NCBI GenBank assembly: GCA_016192075.1
Contig: JACPUU010000001.1
Coordinates: forward strand, 124,001-188,000
Direction of reading: 5' to 3'
Origin: Bacteroidota bacterium
GTDB lineage: Bacteria > Bacteroidota > Bacteroidia > Flavobacteriales_D > Crocinitomicaceae
DNA length: 64,000 nucleotides
Below are positions 42,337-51,883 of the stretch, piece after piece. The notes beneath the pieces are model-generated. The model searched no databases and had not been told where the DNA came from. It saw only the letters and a list, made by a program, of their open reading frames with translations. Every line of letters starts with the position of its first letter. Position 1 is the stretch's first letter. Made by a program: the position numbers and the translations under genes.

Positions 42337-44469
42337 ATGAAAAAGATAGTAGTAGTATTGACCATTCTGTTTGCAGCCGTTTGCGGTTTTGCCCAGGTTG
42401 ACAGAACAAAGGCACCGCAGCCACAGCCAAACCCTGAAATAAAAATTGCCATTCCTGATGCCCTGACACTTCCAAATGGGATGAAAGTTATTGTGGTTGA
42501 AAATCACAAATTACCCAAAGTGTCTTTTCAGTTATTTATTGATTACCCAATTGCAGCAGAAGGTGACAAAGCCGGTTTGAGCGCTATTTTTGGTGAATTA
42601 CTGGCGTGCGGAACGACAAGTATGTCGAAAGATGCATTTGATCAGAAAATTGATTACATCGGTGCTAGCCTGAATACCAGTTCACGTGGATTTTTTGCTT
42701 CATCACTTAAAAAACACACACCACAATTGCTGACGTTGCTGAGTGATCTGATCATGCACCCGGCTTTTCCGCAGGAAGATTTTGACCGTATTAAATCACA
42801 AAACCTGACCAACCTGGCTTCTATTGCAACCGATGCAGATGCCATTTCAGGTATTGTAGGCGGTGTGGTGAATTATGGTACGACACACCCTTACGGTGAG
42901 GTAACCAATGAAACAACCATCAACAACATTACCCTGGATGATATTAAAACCTATTACTCCACCTATTTTACACCCAACTATGCCTACCTGGTAATTGTGG
43001 GTGATGTAACACAAGATGAAGCCAAAGGATATGTGGACACCTATTTTGCATCGTGGCAAAAAGGAAATGACCTGAAAAAACCGGTTTATAGTTTGCCGCA
43101 AACCAAAGGCAACAATGTGTATTTTGTAGATAAGCCGGGCGCAGTTCAGAGTGTTATAGACATAACGCATACCGTAAACCTGAAACCCGGACATCCGGAT
43201 GAAATTGCACTGAGTGTACTGAACGGTATATTAGGCGGCGGCAGTTTCTCTGCCCGCTTAATGGCAAATCTTCGTGAAGACAAAGCATATACCTACGGGT
43301 GTTATTCATCTATTTACAGTGATGAAATGGTAGGTGGCTTTTCAGCTGGCGGAAGCTTCAGAAATGAAGTTACAGACAGTGCCATTGTGCAGATACTTTT
43401 TGAAATTGACCGTATCTCTAAAAACATGGTAACCGATGAAGAACTTACCCTGGTGAAAAGTTCAATGACCGGTGCCTTTGCCCGCTCCCTTGAACGGCCT
43501 GAGACAGTAGCCCGTTTTGCACTCAACACCATTCGTTATAATTTGCCAAAAGACTATTATTCAAGCTACCTTAAAAACCTGGAGAAAGTCACCAAAGAAG
43601 ATTTGCTGCGCGTTGCCGGTCTTTACCTGCAGCCAAATCACCTGAACATTGTGGTGGTAGGTAACCAGGAGATTGCTGAGAAGCTGAAAGTGTTTGATGC
43701 CAGCAATGCGGTACATTACAAAGATTATTTTGGAAATGACAAGGCACAGTTAAAAGCGGTTCCTTCCGGCGTTACATTGCAGACTATTCTTGATAATTAC
43801 ATGTTTGGGGCATTTATGGTTTCAGACAAAGCGGCGTTTGAAGCAAAACTTGCAAAAGTTGGGTTGATTCAAACATCGTATGTTGCCGATGTACCTGAAA
43901 TGGGAGGTAAACTTTTAATGACTACCTACGAAGGAAAACCAAATAAATCTGCAACCCTTATGAAAGTGAGCAGTCCTGATATGAATGCGGTTGTACAGAA
44001 AGAATGGTTTAACGGAACTGCCGGCGGAACTTTTGCGATGGGTGCAGGCTCAACCAAATATGAGGGAGATGAACTGGCAGCTAAAATGAAACCCTCGTTT
44101 CCGTTTAGTCAGTACTATTATCTGACAGATGAATCGCTGAATGTTGAATTGCTTGGAATTGATGTAGTAGATGGCAAAGAATACTATAAAGTAAAAGTGG
44201 CTGAAAAAGACAACAAGGATGAATTTTCGTACGAGTTTTACAGCGTTGAAACCGGCATGCTTGAGAAAAAAGAAACCTTTACAAAAGGTGAGGGAGAAGA
44301 AGTGGTGAGCGTACTGGTAACTTTTGGTGATTACAAAGACATGGGCAAAGGGTTTTACCTGCCGCATACCATGTTAATTAACACCCAGGGGCAGGCCCTT
44401 AATTTTGTGGTATCAGAAATTATCATCAAGAAAAAAGCCAAATCAAAAGCATTTGAAGGAACTTTTTAA
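42337..44469 (+). CDS. M16 family protein, non-catalytic subunit with C-terminal extension
   Basis: A 710-residue exported protein with a signal peptide of about 20 residues. The two M16 domains keep the overall fold, but the zinc motif is lost: AIFGELLACGT stands where HXXEH should be. The second half keeps LMANLREDKAYTYG, the Arg/Tyr substrate-binding region used in M16 pairs. From about residue 475 to the end there is an extra domain (LLMTTYEGKPNKSATLMKV... GKGFYLPHTML) resembling outer-membrane lipoprotein-sorting folds. It follows the active subunit by 28 nt. A strong terminator is downstream. The in-frame GTG at 42331 is less likely. Confidence 0.93.
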   Translation: MKKIVVVLTILFAAVCGFAQVDRTKAPQPQPNPEIKIAIPDALTLPNGMKVIVVENHKLPKVSFQLFIDYPIAAEGDKAGLSAIFGELLACGTTSMSKDAFDQKIDYIGASLNTSSRGFFASSLKKHTPQLLTLLSDLIMHPAFPQEDFDRIKSQNLTNLASIATDADAISGIVGGVVNYGTTHPYGEVTNETTINNITLDDIKTYYSTYFTPNYAYLVIVGDVTQDEAKGYVDTYFASWQKGNDLKKPVYSLPQTKGNNVYFVDKPGAVQSVIDITHTVNLKPGHPDEIALSVLNGILGGGSFSARLMANLREDKAYTYGCYSSIYSDEMVGGFSAGGSFRNEVTDSAIVQILFEIDRISKNMVTDEELTLVKSSMTGAFARSLERPETVARFALNTIRYNLPKDYYSSYLKNLEKVTKEDLLRVAGLYLQPNHLNIVVVGNQEIAEKLKVFDASNAVHYKDYFGNDKAQLKAVPSGVTLQTILDNYMFGAFMVSDKAAFEAKLAKVGLIQTSYVADVPEMGGKLLMTTYEGKPNKSATLMKVSSPDMNAVVQKEWFNGTAGGTFAMGAGSTKYEGDELAAKMKPSFPFSQYYYLTDESLNVELLGIDVVDGKEYYKVKVAEKDNKDEFSYEFYSVETGMLEKKETFTKGEGEEVVSVLVTFGDYKDMGKGFYLPHTMLINTQGQALNFVVSEIIIKKKAKSKAFEGTF

Positions 44470-44490
44470 CCCGTTCGGATAATGACGAAC

Positions 44491-44530
44491 AAAAAGCCGT
44501 CCTGACACTTTGGTCAGGACGGCTTTTTTT
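44491..44530 (+). terminator. Strong terminator after the M16 pair
   Basis: AAAAAGCCGTCCTGAC, loop ACTTTG, GTCAGGACGGCTTTTTTT: a 16-bp perfect stem with a T run. Confidence 0.95.
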
Positions 44531-44543
44531 GTATCTTTCCTGT

Positions 44544-44960
44544 ATGAAAAATCTGATCGTAGCTTCATTTGGCCTTGTTTTTTTTGCATGTGCAGCTGCG
44601 CGTGATAAAAAAGCCCTGGAAGAGGATACGCTTTCATTTGAATCGCAAGAAGATTCCGCACTCTTTTCTGAAATCGATGCTATGTTTAAAACAGTTGAAG
44701 CCAAAGTCATTTACGAACCCTTTGTCAATAAAGCCGGTAAACTCATTGAAGGTGTTGGCGATTACTTTTTGGTGTATGACAATCAAAACTGGTTTATCAA
44801 ATTCTCAGCAGGATCTGTATTGCGTGAGGATATTGCAAAACTCAAAGATCAAACCGCTACATTCAGCCTTGCAGAAATGGAGGGCTTGTGGGATACCGAT
44901 GATCCAAACGTTCAAAGCCGCATTGGCAAATATGTGATCATTTATGAAATTGTAAAGTAA
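44544..44960 (+). CDS. Small lipoprotein of unknown function
   Basis: A 138-residue protein with a short signal peptide and the lipobox VFFAC (Cys about residue 16). An acidic spacer (KKALEEDTLSFESQEDSA) and a small beta-rich domain (YFLVYDNQNWFIKF) follow. I do not recognise the family. ATG 44544 starts only 13 bases after the terminator of the M16 pair, so its promoter must overlap that terminator. Confidence 0.78.
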   Translation: MKNLIVASFGLVFFACAAARDKKALEEDTLSFESQEDSALFSEIDAMFKTVEAKVIYEPFVNKAGKLIEGVGDYFLVYDNQNWFIKFSAGSVLREDIAKLKDQTATFSLAEMEGLWDTDDPNVQSRIGKYVIIYEIVK

Positions 44961-45024
44961 TAGCTTTAGCGGCTCGTTCATTCTTTGTTAACATTCTCCT
45001 AATCTAACGCATAATTATTTTACT

Positions 45025-45032
45025 TAATTTTG
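45025..45032 (+). promoter_or_regulatory. Promoter -7 box before a structured leader
   Basis: TAATTTTG. Transcription from here would give a leader of about 120 nt before the ATG at 45158, containing the nested hairpin at 45081-45140. Confidence 0.4.
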
Positions 45033-45080
45033 ATTGTCTTGTTTGATAACCTGTTGTTTAGGGTTGTCTGCCAGACATTC

Positions 45081-45140
45081 AATTAAGTGATCACCCTACA
45101 AGAATCCGCCGCCGGGCGGAGATTCCGAAACCACTTAATT
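45081..45140 (+). promoter_or_regulatory. Nested inverted repeats in the 5' leader of a secreted-protein gene
   Basis: Outer arms AATTAAGTG (45081-45089) and CACTTAATT (45132-45140) enclose an inner hairpin with GAATCCGCC and GGCGGAGATTC arms (45102-45125; the last contains a two-base bulge). The element ends 17 nt before the ATG. It could be a folded leader controlling translation; no known riboswitch is recognised. Confidence 0.6.
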
Positions 45141-45157
45141 CATTGAGTTTTTTTGCC

Positions 45158-47182
45158 ATGAAAAAAATGAATGAATTAGTAAGGGGATTTGTCGTTGCAG
45201 TGCTTGCGATGTTCTTTACCGGTACATATTCTTTTTCACAATCCATCTGGACAAATCCGATTACCGGAACGGATCCCGGTTTATCCAATCCATATACGAC
45301 GGGCAATGTGTTTGATGCAAATATTTCGGTAGCGGGCATTAGCCATGGAACCGGGGTAAATGGTAATGCCGGTTCAAACCGGTATAATACAAATGGGTGG
45401 AATACCGGGGCAATTGATCTGAACGCTTATTTTCAGTTTACACTCACACCAAATTCGGGTTGTGAAATTGATTTTACCAGTTTTGTTTACACCGGACAAT
45501 TATCTACCGGAACAATGAGTTTTGCTTTTCGCAGCAGCGTGGATGGTTTTACTGCAGATATTGGTACACCCGTGACAGCAGGTACAACAATTAGTCTGGC
45601 TGGTGCAGCGTATCAAAACATTACAACTGCAATCACTTTTCGCCTTTATGGCTGGGGATCGGCAGCTTCGGGAACAACTTACAGTATCAATGATTTTACG
45701 TTTAACGGAACCGTTACCTGTGGCGGATGTCCGGGACCTGTTGCAGAACCAACAACAGAAACGACAGCAGATACGGCAACACCCGGCTGCACATCGGTTA
45801 TTTTAGACTGGACCGCAAGCACCACCGCTGATAATGTTTTAGTTGTCATGTCCACAGCTGCTATTTCAGATACCCCGACAGATGGTACCGCCTATACGGC
45901 CAGCACAACTTTTGGCAGCGGTGAAGAATTAGTGCTCGCAGACGGGCAGTATGTTGTTTACAACGGAACCGGAACAACCGTAACGGTTACCGGCCTTACC
46001 GCCGGAACAACTTACAATTATGCCATTTTCGGATACGATGGGGTTACTGCAGATTGTGAAGAAAATTACCTCACGGGTGGAAATTTTGGTTCGTTCACAA
46101 CTCCCGCCAGTTGTGGAACCGCAGAAATAACATCACTCATGGTAAATTCCTGCAACGGAACAAATGAAGGTACCGATGAACTGATTATTATTGAAAACGG
46201 TGATGAACTCATCAATGTAGATGACATGATTATCAGTCTGCCCAATACCACCTGGTGTAACAATGGCTGCGCCGGAGTTGACGGTGCAATTGTCAATAAC
46301 CCTACCTATGTTTCCAACCTCAATGCCATGGCGGGCTGCTCGCCTGATTTATTTGTTTATGCAGACCCTATTCCGGCGGGTGCAACCATTATCATTTTTA
46401 CCGGGAATCCACCTTCTGCAGTACTGGATTATTCAGCCAACTGTGGTGCGCCGGGTGCTCCTATGTATGTCCTTTTTTTAGATAACAGCAGCATTACCGG
46501 TAATTTTGCCAATTCAGGTTCAACGGTTAAAGTCATTGACATTGATTTTGGAAACGGCCAGTCCGATGCGGTTTCTTACCTGCCGGACAATGTTGCAAAT
46601 GTAGATGGTGGTTCAGTAAACTATGACGCAGCCGGCAATGCCACGTATTACACATCCACCGATTGTGTTTATCCGCTTGCGATACGGCTAGCCTATTTTG
46701 AAGCAGAAAAAACAGGCAGCCGCGTTGCGTTGACCTGGGGCTCTTATTCTGAAGTAGATGCTGCCGGGTATGACATTCAGCGCTCAGCTGATGGTTTGAT
46801 GTTTGAAACAATTGGTACCGTTGCCATTCAGGGTAATTCAGATTTTCTAAGGAACTACACCTGGTATGATGAAAGCCCGTTAAAAAATCCGGTGACGTAT
46901 TACCGGCTGGCTATGTCAGATATCTACCAGGCAGCAACCTATTCACACCTGGTTTCTGTGGCCGGAACGGGCGTGTACCTGTTTTACAAGAACAATCAAA
47001 TCGTTTTTCAGTTTGATCAGGCTCCGTTACTGACCGGTGATTTAATTATTTACGCAGCTGACGGGTCTGTTGTTTATGAAGGCTCATTGCTGAATCAAAA
47101 CACCATTCCGTTCTATCACCGGGGTATTTTCTTTGTAGAAATTCCTGAACTTCATTACCGGGTAAAGATTGCTTGTTTTTGA
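45158..47182 (+). CDS. Secreted Fn3-type surface protein
   Basis: About 674 residues. There is a signal peptide (ending near SQS, residue 29), an N-terminal beta domain rich in Thr/Gly, and a fibronectin-III-like domain (about 190-320; VTVTGLTAGTTYNYAIFGYDG). A cysteine-containing lamin-tail-like domain follows (SLMVNSCNGTNEGTDELIIIENG). The C-terminal part (SRVALTWGSYSEVDAAGYDIQRSADG... TYYRLAMSD) is typical of Bacteroidota secreted proteins. The last 60 residues resemble a short T9SS-like sorting end but lack a clear motif. It probably sits on the cell surface. It is preceded by a structured leader. Confidence 0.88.
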   Translation: MKKMNELVRGFVVAVLAMFFTGTYSFSQSIWTNPITGTDPGLSNPYTTGNVFDANISVAGISHGTGVNGNAGSNRYNTNGWNTGAIDLNAYFQFTLTPNSGCEIDFTSFVYTGQLSTGTMSFAFRSSVDGFTADIGTPVTAGTTISLAGAAYQNITTAITFRLYGWGSAASGTTYSINDFTFNGTVTCGGCPGPVAEPTTETTADTATPGCTSVILDWTASTTADNVLVVMSTAAISDTPTDGTAYTASTTFGSGEELVLADGQYVVYNGTGTTVTVTGLTAGTTYNYAIFGYDGVTADCEENYLTGGNFGSFTTPASCGTAEITSLMVNSCNGTNEGTDELIIIENGDELINVDDMIISLPNTTWCNNGCAGVDGAIVNNPTYVSNLNAMAGCSPDLFVYADPIPAGATIIIFTGNPPSAVLDYSANCGAPGAPMYVLFLDNSSITGNFANSGSTVKVIDIDFGNGQSDAVSYLPDNVANVDGGSVNYDAAGNATYYTSTDCVYPLAIRLAYFEAEKTGSRVALTWGSYSEVDAAGYDIQRSADGLMFETIGTVAIQGNSDFLRNYTWYDESPLKNPVTYYRLAMSDIYQAATYSHLVSVAGTGVYLFYKNNQIVFQFDQAPLLTGDLIIYAADGSVVYEGSLLNQNTIPFYHRGIFFVEIPELHYRVKIACF

Positions 47183-47320
47183 GCTTGTTAACAAGTTTTC
47201 CACTGTGTCATTTTATCTTGTTAATAAGGTCCTGTTTACTGTTCATTAATTTTTGAAATTTGAAAAGCTGTTCAAAAAATTAAAAAACCTGAAAAGCTGG
47301 CTTAACCCTTACCAAAAGGC

Positions 47321-47328
47321 TATCTTTG
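47321..47328 (+). promoter_or_regulatory. dnaB promoter -7 box
   Basis: TATCTTTG, five bases before the dnaB ATG at 47334. It indicates that the 27 in-frame codons further upstream are not translated. The -33 element is not obvious. Confidence 0.5.
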
Positions 47329-47333
47329 CAGAA

Positions 47334-48875
47334 ATGGATGAAAACAAACCCGTAAAACCGGTAATCAAACGATCTCTCATTTCACAGAGTGTTCAAAACA
47401 TCTCTGAACTTGGGAAACTGCCACCGCAAGCTGTAGATATTGAAGAAGCGGTGCTGGGTGCTATGCTGCTTGAAAAAAACGCGGTGAATGATGCTATTGA
47501 CATTCTTCAGCCGGAAAGTTTTTATAAAATTGAACATCAGAAAATTTTTGCAGTCATTCTTGAATTATTTGCCAATTCAGAAAACATTGATATTCTCAGT
47601 GTAACAGAAAGGCTTCGCAAAAAAGGAGAATTGCAGCTCATCGGCGGTCCGGGTTACATTGCACGACTCACCAATAAAATTGCTTCTGCAGCGCACGTAG
47701 AATATCATGCGCGTATCATCTCTGAAAAATTCATTTTGCGTTCGTTGATTGAAGTTTCGTCAGAGGTTATTAAAAATTCGTACGACGAAACACAGGATGT
47801 TTTTAATGTGCTTTCAGAAGCTGAAGGCGGCTTGTTCCGCATTGCAGAGGGCAACCTGAAAAAAAGTTATCAGAACGTAAAAGACCTGGTAAGTCAGGCC
47901 GTTCATGAAATTGAAAAAGCCAGTGAAAATAAAGACGGGGTGAGTGGTGTTCCGTCTGGTTTTACGGATTTGGATCGCTTAACATCGGGCTGGCAAAAGT
48001 CTGATATGATTGTTCTGGCGGCCCGTCCCGGAATGGGAAAAACAGCATTTGTACTTTCCATGGCGCGCAATTCAGCCGTGCAGTTTGGCCAGGGAGTTGC
48101 TATCTTTTCACTTGAGATGTCCAGCGTTCAGCTGGTGAAACGTTTCATGGCTATGGAAACCGGAATCTCTTCTGAAAAACTGCGAAAAGGTTTTTCTGGT
48201 AAAGAAGACTGGGAACAGTTGCATGCACGTATTGGCGGCCTGACAGAAGCGCCTATTTATATTGACGACACACCGGCACTTTCTATTTTTGAGCTGCGCG
48301 CTAAATGCCGCCGTATGAAAATGCAGCATGACATTCAGCTGGTCATTATTGATTATTTGCAGCTGATGTCTGCCGGAACAAAAGGCGGCAACCGTGAGCA
48401 GGAAATTTCAACCATTTCACGTTCCATCAAAGAAATTGCAAAAGAGCTGAACGTGCCAATTATTGCCCTTTCCCAGCTAAGCCGTTCGGTTGAAACCAGG
48501 GGAGGTGATAAACGTCCGTTGCTGTCCGATTTACGTGAGTCCGGTGCCATTGAGCAGGATGCCGATATGGTGTGTTTTATCTACCGTCCGGAGTATTACG
48601 GACTCATTGAAGACGAGAACGGAATGCCGACAGAAGGAATTGGCGAGATTATTGTAGCAAAGCACCGGAATGGATCACTTGACACCGTGCGTCTGAAGTT
48701 TATAAAAGAATTGACTAAATTTGATAACCTTGATTCATTTGACACCGGTGGTTACGGTGGATTTAAAGCCAACAAGAGTTTCGAAAGCGGTAACTCGGCT
48801 ACCATTACTGTAAGCAGTAAAATGAATGAAGACGATGATTTTTTGAACAATTCAAATGAAGAAGTTCCTTTCTAA
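47334..48875 (+). CDS. dnaB: Replicative DNA helicase DnaB
   Basis: Hexameric 5'-3' helicase of the replication fork. It has 513 residues from ATG 47334. The N-terminal primase-interaction domain (about 30-140, PPQAVDIEEAVLGAML) is followed by a RecA-like domain with Walker A ARPGMGKTAF and Walker B IQLVIIDYLQLM. The helicase motif SQLSRSVETRGGDKRPLLSDLRESGAIEQDAD is seen in three adjoining stretches. There is no intein. The frame is open 81 bases upstream, but the -7 box marks the true start. The last 20 bases overlap the next gene. Confidence 0.97.
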   Translation: MDENKPVKPVIKRSLISQSVQNISELGKLPPQAVDIEEAVLGAMLLEKNAVNDAIDILQPESFYKIEHQKIFAVILELFANSENIDILSVTERLRKKGELQLIGGPGYIARLTNKIASAAHVEYHARIISEKFILRSLIEVSSEVIKNSYDETQDVFNVLSEAEGGLFRIAEGNLKKSYQNVKDLVSQAVHEIEKASENKDGVSGVPSGFTDLDRLTSGWQKSDMIVLAARPGMGKTAFVLSMARNSAVQFGQGVAIFSLEMSSVQLVKRFMAMETGISSEKLRKGFSGKEDWEQLHARIGGLTEAPIYIDDTPALSIFELRAKCRRMKMQHDIQLVIIDYLQLMSAGTKGGNREQEISTISRSIKEIAKELNVPIIALSQLSRSVETRGGDKRPLLSDLRESGAIEQDADMVCFIYRPEYYGLIEDENGMPTEGIGEIIVAKHRNGSLDTVRLKFIKELTKFDNLDSFDTGGYGGFKANKSFESGNSATITVSSKMNEDDDFLNNSNEEVPF

Positions 48876-50124
48876 AATAACACTCCTTTTCTTGTTTCTG
48901 ACGGCGTTCAGGTCACAGGCTGCCACCATTCTGGTACCTATGGATGAAACGCAAACCGAGCATTTGAAAGCATACGGTGTAGCTTACCGCGTTTTGGAAA
49001 GAGGTTTTATTATGGAGTGGCTGCTCAATTACCGCGGCGGAAGTTTTTTATTTCCGCAGGAAGCCGGTATTGAAGAAGATCTCATTCTGTCACGTGTGTC
49101 ATACAAAATACTTCCCGATGTAAAAGTGCAGCAGATTAAATCAGAAATTGCGCAGCCTGAAGCTAACATGGAAGTAGTGCAGTTAGAAACCGCACCCAAA
49201 ATTGCTGTTTATACGCCTGGCGGCAAACAACCCTGGGATGATGCCGTGACCATGGTATTAACCTATGCTGATATTCCCTACACTGAAATTTACGATTCGG
49301 CCGTGGTGAATGGTGTTTTGCCTGATTACGACTGGTTACACCTGCATCACGAAGATTTCACCGGCCAGTACGGTAAGTTTTATCAGAATTATCACAATGC
49401 TGCCTGGTACCAGAAACAGGTGAGAGACACCGAAGCATCAGCCGCTATGTTGGGCTTTGCAAAAGTGTCAGCCATGAAACTGAGTGTTGCCATTAAGATC
49501 AAAGAATTTGTTGCGGGCGGTGGCTTTTTGTTTACCATGTGCTCTGGAACCGACAGTTATGACATTGCCCTTGCAGCCTACAATACCGATATCTGTGATG
49601 TGATTTACGATCACGATCCGCCGGAACCGAATTTTCAAAGCAAGCTGGACTATTTACAGGGATTCGCATTTCAAAATTATACGCTTGAAAAAGATCCGGT
49701 CAAATATGAATATTCAGACATTGACGGGTCTGATGATCACAAACAGATTCCCGAAGATCAGGACAAATTTTTCTTGTTTGAATTCTCAGCCAAATGGGAT
49801 ATTGTGCCCACCATGCTGTGCCAGAACCATACCCGTGAAATCAACGGATTTATGGGCCAGACAACCGATTTCAGAACTGAATTTATCCGGCCGGAGGTTT
49901 TGATTATGGGTGATAACAAAGCGCTTGGAACAGCCCGTTACATTCACGGTGAATTTGGTGAAGGAACCTGGACTTATTACGGCGGACATGATCCGGAAGA
50001 TTATCAGCATTACGTTAATGATTTGCCAACAGATTTAAGTTTGCACCCAAGTTCTCCGGGGTACCGGTTAATTCTCAACAACATTCTTTTTCCGGCAGCT
50101 AAAAAGAAAAAGCGTAAAACATAA
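48856..50124 (+). CDS. Conserved exported Bacteroidota protein, often labelled 'asparagine synthetase B'
   Basis: A 422-residue protein with a signal peptide (MKKFLSKITLLFLFLTAFRSQA), so it acts outside the cytosol. Conserved parts are ILVPMDETQTEHLKAYGVAY, KQPWDDAVTMVLTYADIPY, DYDWLHLHHEDFTGQYGKF and the glutamine-amidotransferase-like FVAGGGFLFTMCSGTDS. The last two suggest a class-I GAT-like fold, with Cys in a nucleophile-like position. Close relatives are often named asparagine synthetase B, but no AsnB domains are visible; the function is unknown. The gene overlaps dnaB by 20 nt. Confidence 0.85.
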   Translation: MKKFLSKITLLFLFLTAFRSQAATILVPMDETQTEHLKAYGVAYRVLERGFIMEWLLNYRGGSFLFPQEAGIEEDLILSRVSYKILPDVKVQQIKSEIAQPEANMEVVQLETAPKIAVYTPGGKQPWDDAVTMVLTYADIPYTEIYDSAVVNGVLPDYDWLHLHHEDFTGQYGKFYQNYHNAAWYQKQVRDTEASAAMLGFAKVSAMKLSVAIKIKEFVAGGGFLFTMCSGTDSYDIALAAYNTDICDVIYDHDPPEPNFQSKLDYLQGFAFQNYTLEKDPVKYEYSDIDGSDDHKQIPEDQDKFFLFEFSAKWDIVPTMLCQNHTREINGFMGQTTDFRTEFIRPEVLIMGDNKALGTARYIHGEFGEGTWTYYGGHDPEDYQHYVNDLPTDLSLHPSSPGYRLILNNILFPAAKKKKRKT

Positions 50125-50210
50125 TTGAAGTCAGAGACAACCCTGTCATTTTCCGGTTGTATATAAATCAGATCTTTGCAGATCATTTTCAACACATGGT
50201 TAGTACCTGA

Positions 50211-50242
50211 AACGGGAGCTTATTGAGTTCCCGTTTTTGTTT
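50211..50242 (+). terminator. Terminator after the dnaB-linked gene
   Basis: AACGGGAGCT, TATTG, AGTTCCCGTTTTTG: ten pairs with one G-T wobble, then a T-rich tail. It lies about 90 nt past the preceding stop. Confidence 0.8.
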
Positions 50243-50346
50243 AATTCGTTTGAATACAACCTGTTTATTGCCGTTCACCCAAAAAATACCCCGTGCCTGA
50301 CCTGATAAACGGATTAAGTGCTATCTTTCAAAAAAAATTATAAAAC

Positions 50347-51828
50347 ATGTCTGACTATTCAATTGAAAAAATTCAGGGTTTTCAGGGTAAGTACCCTAAA
50401 CAGATCTGGTATTTGTTCTTGACTGAAATGTGGGAGCGTTTTTCATTCTACGGAATGAGAGGGATGCTTGCTGTTTTTATGACAGAGCAATTATTCTTTA
50501 CAGATAAAGAGGCGAATTTAAAATATGGCGCAATTCAGGCCTTTGTATACGCCTTTACGTTTATTGGTGGTTTGTTTGCTGATAAGATACTGGGTTTTAA
50601 AAAATCGCTTTTCTGGGGCGGCTTTCTGATGATTATTGGAAGTTTTATACTTGCCTTCAATCCGCAGGATTTGTTTTTTCTGGGTATTGCTTTTACTGTA
50701 ATTGGAACCGGTTTCTTTAAACCAAATATTTCAACAATGGTTGGTGCCCTGTACAAAGAAGGTGATTACCGCCGTGATGCTGGTTTTGGTTTGTTTTATA
50801 CCGGTATTAACCTGGGAGCCCTGGTGGGCGGTGTGGCTTGCGTTGCAGTTGGTATGGCTTATTCCTGGAATATTGCTTTTTCATTAGCTGGTTTTGGAAT
50901 GATCATCGGTCTTGGTTTGTTTTTCTTTACCAAAAAAACCATGGGAGCAATTGGAGACAGCCCGCTGACAAATGTTGAAGCCGGTAAAAGAACCCGCATG
51001 GAACTGGTGGTTTACATTCTTTCCCTGGCATGTATTCCGGCAATTATTCTGATGGTTAAGAATACGGATTATACAGATATTTTTATGTATACAATCGGAC
51101 CATTGACATTGATTTACCTGATTTATGAAATGAGACAGTTCAATGCAGCTGAAAACAAAAAAATCGTTGCAGCGCTGGTGTTCATTTTCTTCTCCATTAT
51201 TTTCTGGGCATTTTTTGAGCAAAGCGGTGGATCACTGAGTTTGTTTGCACTCAATAACCTGCATGATAACCTGCTGGGCATAGAAGGGGTGAATCCCAAT
51301 ACCATTAACAACGGTGCTAACTCTGTATTTGTAATTGCCTTCAGTGCGTTGTTAGGTTTATTATGGATCTGGATGGCCAAGAAAAAAATTGAACCCAATA
51401 CACTGATCAAATTCGGTCTTGGATTTCTCTTTCTGTCGCTTGCATTCTATATTTTTTACTCCTCCCGTTTTTTTGCTGATTCAACCGGAAAAACATCACT
51501 GAATATTTTCACGTTTGCATACCTGGTTATCACATTTGGTGAATTGTGTTTGTCACCAATCGGGTTGTCTATTATGACCAAACTGGCACCTCGCAAGCTT
51601 TGGGGAGTTATGATGGGAATGTGGTTCCTGGGCAGTGCATACGGACAATACGTTGCCGGCCTTTTGGGTGCGGGAATGGCTTCTCCAAAAGACGATGCAA
51701 CGGCTATGGAAAAATTAACGAGTTATACAGATGGCTACATGCAATTATCAATCTATGCATTGATTGCCGGTGTTGTTTTGATTGTTATTTCTCCACTTGT
51801 CCGAAAACTAATGGGCGAGGTAAAATAG
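50347..51828 (+). CDS. POT-family proton-dependent peptide transporter
   Basis: A 493-residue MFS transporter of the POT family for di/tripeptides. The proton-coupling motif lies in LTEMWERFSFYGMRGM (about residue 28) and the PTR2 signature in GTGFFKPNISTMVGALY. Twelve to fourteen membrane helices are predicted, with no large soluble insert. It is a paralogue of the transporter at 34097. A strong bidirectional terminator separates it from the convergent hydrolase gene. Confidence 0.95.
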   Translation: MSDYSIEKIQGFQGKYPKQIWYLFLTEMWERFSFYGMRGMLAVFMTEQLFFTDKEANLKYGAIQAFVYAFTFIGGLFADKILGFKKSLFWGGFLMIIGSFILAFNPQDLFFLGIAFTVIGTGFFKPNISTMVGALYKEGDYRRDAGFGLFYTGINLGALVGGVACVAVGMAYSWNIAFSLAGFGMIIGLGLFFFTKKTMGAIGDSPLTNVEAGKRTRMELVVYILSLACIPAIILMVKNTDYTDIFMYTIGPLTLIYLIYEMRQFNAAENKKIVAALVFIFFSIIFWAFFEQSGGSLSLFALNNLHDNLLGIEGVNPNTINNGANSVFVIAFSALLGLLWIWMAKKKIEPNTLIKFGLGFLFLSLAFYIFYSSRFFADSTGKTSLNIFTFAYLVITFGELCLSPIGLSIMTKLAPRKLWGVMMGMWFLGSAYGQYVAGLLGAGMASPKDDATAMEKLTSYTDGYMQLSIYALIAGVVLIVISPLVRKLMGEVK

Positions 51829-51849
51829 TTCAGCCATTAAACCGATACT

Positions 51850-51879
51850 AAAAAAGGATCCCGGCAGGGATCCTTTTTT
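51850..51879. terminator. Bidirectional terminator between convergent genes
   Basis: AAAAAAGGATCCC, GGCA, GGGATCCTTTTTT: a symmetric stem with an A run on the left and a T run on the right, so it can serve both the POT gene and the hydrolase gene. Confidence 0.92.
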
Positions 51880-51883
51880 GTTT

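Noticed and set aside
48856-50124. Asparagine synthetase B
   Set aside because: It has a signal peptide and lacks both the N-terminal Cys glutaminase and the ATP-pyrophosphatase motif of AsnB.
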